In this document: positions 54,560 through 64,000 of the stretch, one piece after another
Layout: every line of letters starts with the position of its first letter
How positions within the stretch are numbered: the stretch's first letter is position 1
NCBI GenBank assembly: GCA_037042915.1
Contig: CM073193.1
Location: forward strand, 8,556,001 to 8,620,000
Direction of reading: 5' to 3'
Origin: Auricularia sp. M13
Taxonomy: Eukaryota > Basidiomycota > Agaricomycetes > Auriculariales > Auriculariaceae
DNA length: 64,000 nt
The notes under the pieces: generated by a model
The model's database searches: none
The model's input: the letters and a program-made list of their open reading frames with translations, nothing else
Told to the model about the DNA's origin: nothing
Made by a program: the position numbers and the translations under genes

Positions 54560-56890
54560 ACCATTGCTAGATTCCAACTTCTCCAGGACACGCAGCCGGT
54601 TCCCATAGCCTCGAGTGCGCGCCGGCTCTCGCCCCGCGACCCACCAGAGCGGGTGCTCTCAGTCCGCGAAACAGCGCGCGAGCGCACAGACTCATCGTGC
54701 CTACTCGCAGAGCGCGACACTGGGCGAGGAGGCGGGTCGTCCCGTCGGACCGTGTGGCGCGACGCTGGGCCATCATGCTGATGATGCCTGATGCCCTCTC
54801 GGCGGCGACGACGGGCTGGGGGTGCGCGAGCTAGGCGGCGGCAGCGGTCGCGCCCTCTTGTATTCCCTCTCACTACCAGGGCTCCCAATGACGGTCTCAT
54901 CCGAACTTCGTTTGTACGCCGGGCGCATAGGCCACGGTGATTCCAGTCCGCCCAAAGCTTGCCGTCTCTTGCGCGGACAGGTCGTCCAACGTCAGTGGCC
55001 TGTAAGGATCGTGGGCTTCGTCACCCGCGCTCGATTCGTCCGCCTCGTCTGCGGAGCGCGGTGGTGGGGGAGGAAGGACCGGCGGGGCGAGACGCTTGCT
55101 GGATGAAAGGTTTGATTCTGGCTGGGGTTGAGACTGAGGCTCGGGTTCGGGCTGAGCTATCCACGCCAACCTGCATATCATGAACTTTGTCAGTACCGAA
55201 TAGAGTCTCAAAGGAAATGAAAATGGCGAGCACGCACCCGCTAGCCGAGCAGTTTCGCGCCATACTTCGCAAGGACATCTGCAATACCCTCCCCGTCGTT
55301 CTCCTGGCCCTTCGCGCCTGAATTGCGACGGCGGCGATCCTTCGCTTTGGCCTGTGCCGTCACAGCAGGTTTCGCCTCGGGCTGGAGAATGCCCTTGAGT
55401 GCCGTGCGCGCTGACATCGCGCGCGCGCGGTCCGTCTGCACAATAAATCAGCACATGCCATCATATTTGTAAGACGGAAACTCGGCTCACCGGAGCAGGC
55501 GCAGGCTTCCTCGCAGCAGCAGGCTTGGGATTGGCGGTAGACGCAGGTTTGGCATTCTTCGACGCAGGCAGCGGGCGCTCGCGGCTGTTGGTCTTGCTCG
55601 TGTTCCTATTACGCTCGCGCAGCGGCCGCCCGTTGGCCTCAGCAGCGCACTAGCGGCTGGCCGCAGTGCCCGCCGCAAACCCACCACACTCCCTTTCTCT
55701 CCTGGGCGCAGGTGCAGGCTCAGCGGGCCGCGCGCGCTGAGGCGGCTCTGGTTGCCGGATCTGCGAGCGCGCACGGTCATGAGCGGGCGAAGCAGGTCTT
55801 GAGCGCGACCGACTGCGACTGTCTCTGGGCGACGGCGGCCGCGACCTCTCCCTTCCGCGCTCAGGCGACGGCGGCCTCGAGACCGAAATAGAGTTCGCGC
55901 GGCTCCTAATGGCCGCAGTCGGCGCCATATACCCAGCCCCGCTGCGCGTAGAGTGTGGACTCAGCTCGATACCGCGATGCGAATTGCTGTCGCGAACGCG
56001 GCGCGCGAACATGTCGTCCACGCGAGCCTTCTGCTGCGCGGAGAATGACCGGCTGCGCGGGTGGGACGTCGACGGCGCAGCGCCGGTGGCAGAGGGGCGC
56101 GTGGATGCGCGGCCGCGTGAGAGCGGGCTCACCGCGCGGGACTGCGGAGAGAGTATGCATATTGGGGGCTGGCGGGACGCGACCTCGCCGCGTATTGCGG
56201 GCTAGTAGGACGCGATGTAGAAGTAGCAGAATATTGCAGGCTATCACGCGACCGAGAAGCAGCAGGATATTGCGGACGAGCAGGCCGCGAGCGAGCAGGC
56301 GCACGCACGAACGGCGGCTCCGGACTGGCCGTGCGCGACGGCACGTACTCATAGAGTATTGCTATTCCTGCGCAAACCCTGGCACCCTGGCCGCACTATG
56401 GCCGCACGACGAGCGAAGACGGCCGGGCTATGTGGCGGCTGCGAACTCAGCGGGCTGTACATCACACTCGCTCCGATGCTCGCCTGGCTCTGGCATCTGG
56501 CGGTGGGGCGCGCGGAGCTATTTTTCATCGCGTCTGCGTCTTCGCGGTGAGCAGCAGGCGGTTCGTCCGGCAGCGTCGGGGTAGACGCTGTGGCGCGTGG
56601 TACTGGTCGGGCTGGCCGCGTCCAGGTCCATCCTGTCGTCGTCGTTTAACACGTCGGCGTACGTGCACGCGTGGCCGGAGGTCGAGGCTGTGGACGCACG
56701 ACGCGAGGCAGGTGCAAGCGACTCCCCACGCGACGCAACAGACTCCCGGCGCGAGACGGTGGCCTCGCGCCGCGACGCGACCGACTCGCGATGCGACGGC
56801 GCTGTAGGCTGCCCAAATTCCAAGCTGAAACGCGAAGGCATGGACATGTGTGCCATCGTACCTTCTTGATCGAGCGCGACGACCGAGTCG
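54560..56890 (-). CDS. Gene X copy 4, joined to an ATP23 fragment
   Basis: From the right: DSVVALDQEGTMAHMSMPSR and FSLEFGQPTAPSHRESVASR, then repeated SRRESVASR-like units, ACTYADVLNDDDRMDLDAAS, and SRPxSPQY repeats near 56,330-56,130 (SRPASPQYAYSLRSPAR). An SR-rich exon (ERGRERSRPPSPRDSRSRSR) spans about 55,870-55,690. Then VQTDRARAMSARTALKGILQ near 55,440 and RLAWIAQPEPEPQSQPQPES, YRPLTLDDLSAQETASFGRT and RPVSRSASRHDESVRSR. It loses homology near 54,575, before the coiled coil. Frames change between exons. The right end is fused to ATP23 sequence at about 56,890. Function unknown. Confidence 0.45.
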
Positions 56891-57230
56891 ACATGCTGCA
56901 AATTGTACAATCCATTTTAAGCGGCAATGGTCGAAAATATGAACTCGTGGGCCAAGATATCCTCTTCGTGTTCCTGAACCGGCGCTGAAGATGCAGAACG
57001 GTGCCCGTAGGCGGGGCTCGCCCGCGTCGCGTCGCAGGGGGCACATGGAATATGGGGGTTGGAGACGGCGCAGCCGTGAGTGCGAGATGCTTGCGCAGGA
57101 AGACGACCGACGGCGAGGGATACACGAGGTCCTGATTCCACTGCTGGCAGCGGGCGTTCTGCGCGCGCAACGTCTCAGTCGACGGGGCCTCAGTCTGGAC
57201 TCTGGAGGTCGAGAGAGGGAGTCGGAGTTT
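56890..57230 (-). pseudogene. ATP23 exon-1 fragment fused to gene X
   Basis: The minus strand reads LRAQNARCQQWNQDLVYPSP then SVVFLRKHLALT, then in other frames AVSNPHIPCAPCDATRAS and HEEDILAHEF, matching ATP23 up to the DWYNLRHV segment, where the reading NLQHV passes straight into gene X (DSVVALDQEG). The HEXXH region is shifted and degenerate. It is a recombination product of two members of the block. Confidence 0.65.
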
Positions 57231-57929
57231 GCACGTTCTAAGTTCTTTTCGCTACATCCCGCCTGAAGCATGCCCACGAGCCCTGAAGCGTCTGCCGATA
57301 CCCTCCGAGCGTTTCTATCTCCGTATTCTTTGAAACGCGCTGCTCCAGTTTCCTGCTGTCCAGCCAGTGCGTCCCGAACGGCAACTCCGCACGCTCTGCG
57401 CTTTGCATATGCTGTCGCGCTCGTGCTCGCCGCGTTTCCGTGCACCACAAGAACCTGGGCCAGGCGAACCATCTATGCGGCAATTCAACCGCGTCAGCGG
57501 CAGAGCGTTCGTGGAGCCTACAGCGCTGGCACCTCGAGTTTTTCTATCGGCGACGACAGGCCCTTGTGTCATTCCGCGCTGTGCCCTGGCTGTGACATGA
57601 CCTGCGCAAGAGATGGCTCCGGATTTGACGGCTGAAATCACCACCCGAGCACTATTGTACGTCTTCATCGCTGGCGATGCCTGCTCGTCTCATCCTTTGT
57701 TATTTCAAACCTGCTCGCCCACGTCCAGAGCCATAGCGGATACCCACGCCCACGTTCGTCATCGTTTCAGCCAATGCGGTCAGTCGTCGTCGCAAGCAGC
57801 GCCCGGCGCCGACATTGCATGACGTACCAACGCGCTCGCAGCCGCCGGGTTCGTCGACGACAACACACGTCGCAGCAACGCTCCTCGGGGCTCGCAGTCC
57901 AGTATCACCCAGCCCTCGGTCCTGCAGTC
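57231..57929. other. Region without a supported gene
   Basis: Overlapping open frames exist on both strands, but none shows a known motif, repeat or splice pattern, and I find no matching stretch elsewhere in the window. It lies between the ATP23 fragment and an N-terminal gene X remnant. Confidence 0.4.
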
Positions 57930-59225
57930 ACGATGAGTCGATGACCGCGTGAAAGGCTGGATAATTTCCGGCGCCCGTCGCGTGCGTGTTCGCACGGTGC
58001 AACTGCCACGGAATTGCGTTCGTCAACGGGACAGCTGAGCACACTACCATTGAAGCCAGCACTCTAGAACAGTCCCGCCGCGTATCTACGGATAATTGCG
58101 CCTCCTCGTCGGCCGGCCAAACGAAGCCCCTTGCCTCCCGCCCCACCACATACGCTGGGATCGCAGCGCATACGTTGCGGGGCCGAGGGTCCGCCACTAC
58201 ACTCGACAAGTCCAGCGCGCGCCCGTACCATCTCGCACACATATTGAATGACGCAGAAAGGCGCTCTCCGCCGCCAGACGACAGCGCTATTTCTGCTACA
58301 GACGGCTCGCGCTCATCGACGCGCATACGGCGCGCGCGCAACGCGTGTGCGGAGCCTGCCCGCCCACGATTGCACGCCGCATCATCGTCTAGCCACAGGA
58401 ACCGCCGTGCGTTCGCCAGGGATGGGCGAGCTCCGTACCCCGGCATCTTGCAACACACGGCTCGCAGCACTGGATCACGTTGCAACTGACGTCCGGGGAA
58501 TGTACACGCTGTGTCGACCGCGTCCAGCCTCGCGCGAGACCGATCTGCCCAGACACCACTGTGCTGCAGCAGAGTCTGCATCCCGGTCGTCCCGCGTGCA
58601 TCACGCTGCCCGGGGCGGCACGATGACTCCATGGCGCCCTCCTTACGCGGTCGGGCATCTGGGTCCCGTCCGGCTGAGTGCTGCCAACATGAACGGGCGC
58701 AATGCCAGCGCCCGGCAGTCGAATTGACGGCGACCGCTGGCACCGCGCGCGCAAGAGTTCTGGTAGCGACCAGCGAACGATTTGGCGCTCAGTCCTCCAG
58801 CCCGTTACTGTCGTAGCAGAAGCGGCCGTCACGCACTCCTTGCTATGGCCTTCGCCTTCTCTCTGGTGCGCCGTCCGCGTCGCTCGGCGTCGGGCAAGAG
58901 CCCATTCCCGTGCACGACGTACGTGCGAGCGGTCCGCCGCCACTCGCAATGACGTCCGCGGGCGAGGCTATGTGCGAGCTGGAGCGTTTGAGCTGCGCAA
59001 AGACGGCCGCTGGTCGGCGTTTGCGGGAGCGTCCGCGATATCGCAAGATCGCGTGTGCGCAGCTATTTACTGGGACTTGGGCGGGTGTGGGAGCGGCGAG
59101 GTCACGTCAATCGAGCGGCGCGGCGTCCGCGAGCGAGAGCGGGAGTCCGGGTCTCCGCGGGTTGTCTGCTTGCATTCGAGAGAGGTATTGGGAATGGGTG
59201 TGAATGAGCAGGCTACATTGAACCG
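57930..59225 (-). pseudogene. Gene X N-terminal remnant
   Basis: It shares several stretches with the N-terminal part of gene X copy 1: SHIASPADVIASGGGPLART near 58,970 (copy 1 near 3,180), LPGAGIAPVHV, and DARPRKEGAMESS near 58,650 (copy 1 RPRKEGALKSF). A long minus-strand open frame continues to 57,928 (ARPSLANARRFLWLDDDAAC and ASFNMCARWYGRALDLSSVV) with no known domain. Frames are shifted relative to copy 1. The C-terminal two thirds of gene X is absent. Confidence 0.45.
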
Positions 59226-59439
59226 ATAAACGGGTTGCTATCGCTCACTACGCGCGGCCGCGGGGAGTCAAGGACAGCGGTAAATATACAAGCGCGATGG
59301 GCGATGAATCGGCGAGTGACGCGCGCATGACTGAGAAAGTAGGAGTATTTTGACTAGCAACTAATCTGGGCTTTGTCCAGGAGCTTGGCCAGCACAACCG
59401 ACGGGTGGCGAAAGTCGTACTAGGGCTGGCGACAAACCG

Positions 59440-60636
59440 CTGACGGATGCAGTGTAACTCCGACCCGTGTCTTTAGACTCCTGCTGTGCCAGTGCGCCTT
59501 CTTACAGTTCGAAAGACCCCTGCGCTCGCTCATCCTGCCACTGGCTGTATTTCCGCCCGGCGCCAGAAGAAACCGCGCACGGGTTAGCCGGTCATCGACG
59601 TCGTACGGCGTCTAGCGCTAATACATCTACACATTTGCCCCTTTCGTCGACGTCTCGTCCACGTCTCGTTGTCCAGCATCCTCAGCTTGCATTGCGACAT
59701 CTGTCCTCGCACGGTTGTTCTCGCGGACCCTCGTGCGAAACAAAGCACTCGTCTTCGCGCCACGCTTTCCGGCCCCACGATTGCGCGGGGCAGCTCTAGC
59801 CAAAGCTCGTGACTTTCTGGCGACTTCATGGCTCGACAGATTCCCTCTAGAGACAAATAAATTACCCATTCGTCCTTTCTAGACCTCCGCGTCCCCGCTG
59901 ACATGCGATTTCAACGTTTTCAAGTTCTACGGCATCTCAGCGCGCGATTCTGTTGCGCATCTGACCGGGTAGGACGAGCGCGTAATCTAGAACCTCTCCA
60001 CGATGCAATCGTCCTCCTGGAGTGCGGGCCTGTGCCTGCTTTCTGGCGTGACTTGCACGCTCAACTTGAAGAAGCGTTCGTTATTCGGTGCATGCTCATT
60101 TGCTGCCTCGAGGTTGTGGCCAGGCAAACTCTCTGCACTCGCATATTGGTCACCGGTTTCTTGCATGCACACTTTCCGCCCGACCCCAGCGGCCCATGAA
60201 AGGTCAGGTTTCCACGTGCTTCCCTTGCGCTCGTTAGCACCTTTGACGAGGCTCGCGCTGCACTGCCTCTCCTGTTCAATAAGTAGTGACGCCACGCCGC
60301 ACCTTGCTGTCGCATCGCGCTGAATTAGATGCCAGGGTGTCTTGTTTCAGATGCAAGCGCCATACCGAGACGTGCCCGGCGGTCCACACGCAGGGAGCGC
60401 CAAGTCCTCCTGCGCCACCTGCGGAGGATGCTGCTCATGTTTTCGCCCGACCCGTGGCTTCGGAACGTATCAGTAGGGTCATATGTGCGCACGAGGCAAA
60501 AGCGTTTGGACGAACGCCAGGGTTGCGCTCGTTACTGAATGGAGGCTGGCGTGCGATTGCGGACGAGTATCTCCCATAAATGCAGCGCCGCGTTGCCTCA
60601 CTGTTTTGACGAAGCGTCTGCTGCCCCCCACCGCGA
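59440..60636. repeat. 5' flank of DUF2235-WD40 copy D, twin of 47.46-48.66 kb
   Basis: Nearly identical to the 5' flank of copy C over about 1.2 kb, continuing into the first ~110 bases of the coding region. The identity is higher than between the bodies of the two genes, so this flank was duplicated or converted recently. Confidence 0.6.
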
Positions 60637-63600
60637 ATGTCGCGTTCACCGTCGCCCCAGCTGCAAACCGCTCTCCACGCTGATCCGACGTCACCTGCGC
60701 CTCCGCCAACGTTTATCAAGGCTCCATCGTCCGTTCCCGCTGCCGAAACTGAGTTGGTAGCTCCGGCAGACGGAGTGCCGGGGCTCTCGGGAGTACGGAG
60801 CGAAACGACGAGCAGCTCTGACTCTCTGCACGATAACGACGATGTGCGGGTCACCCCTGCTGCGTCCGTCATCCCGTCTGAGCCGGCCGCTGCTCCATTG
60901 CCGCCCGCTCATACTGCAGCACCGGCCGAGAAAGAACCCGGTCACTCAGGCGAGCGGAAGATTACGACGGACGCATCAGATCCTCGCGTATGTCCCAAGT
61001 GCAGGAGTGGTGGCGGAAACTCTCGGAATCTTGTGGTCTGCATCGACGGCACTTCAAACCAGTTCAACGATAAGGTGCACATAGCTTTCTCATAATGAGT
61101 CTGTCAAGCCGACTTTCTGCCTTTTAGAACACAAACGTCGTCGAGCTCTACAGCCGCCTCATCAAGGACGATAGGCAGTTGACGTTCTACAACAGCGGCA
61201 TCGCCACATACGCCGAGCCGTACTGGAAGTCCTGGAGTTATTACCAGCAGGTCTTACTCAATATTCTAGACCTCATGTTTGCCCTGTACGTCGCTAGTCA
61301 CCGCCCGAGCTTTCCTGACCCCTCCAAGCCAATTGGAAAATATCATCAAGAGTGCATATGCTTGGCTTGTCGACAACTACCGGGATGGGGACCGCATCTT
61401 CTTGTTCGGTTCGTTCCAGCTTTAGGGGCGACTCGCCTTCGTGCGCGGCTCAATTAAGGACAGGTTTCTCGCGCGGCGCGTATCAAGTTCGAGCGCTCGC
61501 GGCGATGCTCGATAGAGTTCGTCTTGTTTCTTACTTTGTTACTCGCGTCGATAACACGTTTGAACTACAGGTTGGACTGCTACACAAAGGCAATCAAGAC
61601 CAGATCGCCTTGTGAGCCTTGATCTTATGAAGCAAATGTGATGCTCAATCTTACAGCGCATTCGAACTGTATGCTGCGCCCGACCGGGAGGAACCCACCG
61701 CAGCTGCAGATACGCCCTCACAGCCCACGGAGAGCCCCGCGGAGGATCCAGCGACGCCGTCGGTCGCGACAAAGCCCCCGACGCCAGAAGAGCGCGAGGC
61801 AACGTCGTCTTTTCTACATTCGCTGCGTAGTTCTTTTGGAAAGCTGTCAGCAAGCGCTGGGCGCCTATTTGGAGGTCTTCAAAAGGCTGTCTCCAGCTTC
61901 TGTGCACCTGCTGTTGCTGCAATTCCAGCCTGGGTCTCACGAACTAGGACAACCGTTGGTTCGAAACTCTCGCACTGGGCTAGAAACGTCCGACGCTTCG
62001 CCCCCGAGCCTCCTGCGCGTATATTTCGTCATCCACAGCCGCAGGCGCGCGCTGGAGAAGCGGCATCTGCTACGATCAAGCAGAAGCAAAAGCGCTTCAA
62101 GGAGACTTTCTCCCGCGACGTCAAGGCCCATTATCTCGGCGCATGGTGCGTTATAATAGAGCAGAGATGATCTGGCTTTAATTCCTTTCTTCCAGGGACA
62201 CGGTCTCGTCCGTTGGACTCGTCCGGGACAAGACTTTGCCCGGTACGACTGACGGAATGAACAGCGTCTGTTTCTTCCGCCACGCGCTCGCGATGCACGA
62301 ATATCGCGTCAAATTCCTGCCCGAATACGTTAACGGTGGCGCTGGGCCTGACGAAACTGCTTGCAGCGGCGAATCTCCGCATACAAAGGAGTGCTGGTTC
62401 ATCGGATCTCACTCGGATATGTGAGTGTCTGGTTCAGGCTCCGCGTCATCTCTTGGACCCGGTTTGAATGTGTCCTTTAAACAGTGGAGGTGGAAACACC
62501 ATGAATACTGAACTTGACAAGTTCGGCCCCGCCCTGCGATGGATGTCGTTCGAGGCTGTTCTGGCAGGGCTGAGAATAAAGCCAGGTCCTCGGCTGTGGG
62601 AGAAGCCCGTGGTGACCGACTCAATGACCTGGTTATACAGGCCAACGGAGTGGGCGCCCATCACAAGATTATCCTATATTGACGCTAACTCTCTCGTACG
62701 CTGGTAAGTCCATCACATCCAAAGCTCTCATACCTATCTGATATCTATAGGCTGCCTCATCGATATTCGGAACGCGTTCTACAGCCCAATCAGCTCATCC
62801 ACGAGACATACTTCAAAGAAACCAAAACCTCCATTGAGCAGCTTCGCACAAAGTTCAAATTCTCGATTAACACGGAGAACGATGCGTATACCAACGCGCA
62901 GGCACTTCTTTCTATTCCACGCGATGCGAAGTTCATGGACGACTGGCTGAAGCGTTTTAAGACGCTGCAGGAGACGGGTGCGGGCACATGTCATGATTTA
63001 TCCGCTCATAGTCTCAACATAACGACCAGGACCCGGTCGCCAATCGCTCTTGGACCTAGAGGCTGATATATGGCGAGCACTTGCGATTTCCGCTCAGGAA
63101 GCTCCAGAAATTAACGAGGAACTACGCGGGCTCGAGCACCGCCTCATATGCCACACTCTAACTGAGGTGCCTGCAGCAACGCGGCTAAGCGAGATATTTG
63201 GGACCAGCGACAAAGTCACACACTGTGAGCCAGGCGTTTGTACTGCAAGGCATGAACTCACATGCACGCAGGGACGTATCCCTTCGCTCTTCGAGGTCAC
63301 ACCCGACCTGTCAGCTCGGTCGCGTTTCTGACCTCGCAGCTCGTCGTGTCCGGCTCGTGGGATAACACCCTTCGCATGTGGAATATCGAAACCGGAGAAG
63401 CCGTCGGTGACCCGTTGACGGGGCATACCGACTGGGTCAACTGTGTTGCTGTCTCACCGAACGGCAGTCTCGTCGCATCTGGCTCTGATGACGATACCAT
63501 CCGCACTTGGAGGTTTGACGCCGGAAAACTCGTCGCCGGAGGGCTCGTCATACGAGCTGACGACATGGCCCGTGCCTTTTCAGTTGCGTTCTCGCCCGAT

Positions 63601-64000
63601 GGGCTGCAGATTGTTTCTGGCTCTGGTGACGGAGCTCTCCGGATTTGGGACACTGAAACGGGACGGCAGGTCAGAAACGCAATCGAAGGACTTGGTGGTC
63701 CTGTATGGTCGGTCGCGTTCTCCCCGGACGGTGCACGCATTGCAGGCTCAGGCGACCGGACCGTGCGATTATGGGACGCTAGGGCATTTCAACCTCTCGG
63801 TGACCCTCTGACCGGACACACGCTCACCGTGCTTTCAGTTGCGTTCTCCCCGGACGGCGTCTCCATTGCTTCTGGCAGCTACGACGAAACGGTCCGAATC
63901 TGGAACTCAAACACTCGCCAGCTGATGCACACGCTGGCAGGGCGTTCCGCCTTCAGGTCCGTCGCATTCTCACCCAGCGGACGGCACATCGCATCAGCTT
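60637..64000 (+). CDS. DUF2235-WD40 protein copy D, cut by the window end
   Basis: Exon 1 is open from MSRSPSPQLQTALHADPTSP to LVVCIDGTSNQFNDK. Then NVVELYSRLIKDDRQLTFYN, YAWLVDNYRDGDRIFLFG joined to FSRGAYQVRALAAMLDRV, a linker, FFRHALAMHEYRVKFLPEY and WFIGSHSDM joined to SGGGNTMNTELDKFGPALRW. The WD40 part starts near 63,280 (TYPFALRGHTRPVSSVAF) and is open through part of blade six at the window end. Blade four lacks one residue in its ASGSGD loop. The N-terminal exon groups it with copy C, while the DUF2235 body (TYAEPYWKSWSYYQQV) groups it with copy B, so it is a mosaic. It probably encodes a full protein. Confidence 0.82.

Overview
This window looks like nuclear DNA of a basidiomycete fungus (Agaricomycotina). 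The evidence is GC-rich sequence, many introns of about 45-65 bases with GT..AG ends and CTNAC/CTAAC-like branch sites, a fungal ATP23 protease, a KDZ transposase with a TET/JBP dioxygenase of the basidiomycete type, and WD40 proteins of the kind amplified in mushroom genomes. I do not name a species. I recognised no tRNA, rRNA, CRISPR array or LTR/retroviral element.

The window has two interleaved stories. The first is a degenerate tandem array of a four-gene block: DUF2235-WD40 gene (+), ATP23 (-), a mitochondrial 2-oxodicarboxylate-type carrier (+), and a long SR/SP-rich low-complexity protein here called gene X (-). DUF2235-WD40 copies begin at 6,597 (copy A), 16,215 (B), 48,663 (C) and 60,637 (D, cut by the window end). 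Copy C of the DUF2235-WD40 gene and its ATP23 neighbour (52,616-53,377) look intact. The other ATP23 copies have lost the HEXXH site or are fragments, and every carrier copy is broken. Gene X survives as four long, partly broken copies plus remnants. At 56,890 an ATP23 fragment is joined directly to gene X.

The second story is a single 22.9-kb DNA transposon at 22,219-45,138, inserted in one of the dead carrier copies. It has 77-bp terminal inverted repeats, a 9-bp target duplication (GGCGCCATC), and subterminal arrays of an ATCGCTG motif that face each other in inverted orientation. It carries a KDZ (Kyakuja-Dileera-Zisupton) transposase with a CxC2-type zinc cluster, a TET/JBP DNA dioxygenase with its catalytic motifs kept, a RING-finger protein with two SUMO-interaction-like motifs (an architecture like a SUMO-targeted ubiquitin ligase), a cysteine-rich small protein, a proline-repeat protein with a basic tail, a large uncharacterised protein, and several minisatellites. 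Nearly all genes left of about 35.5 kb run leftwards and all genes right of 36.0 kb run rightwards, so the element diverges from one central control region between the TET/JBP and RING genes.

Working model (inference): the array is an immunity-like or lipase-linked gene family that expands by tandem duplication. Its WD40 propellers vary between copies mainly at the same repeat positions, as in fungal non-self-recognition WD40 proteins. The KDZ element is a cargo-bearing transposon whose dioxygenase may act on methylated DNA, and whose RING protein may act on sumoylated proteins, to protect or regulate the element. Several apparent frame breaks could be real decay or assembly errors; raw reads would settle this.
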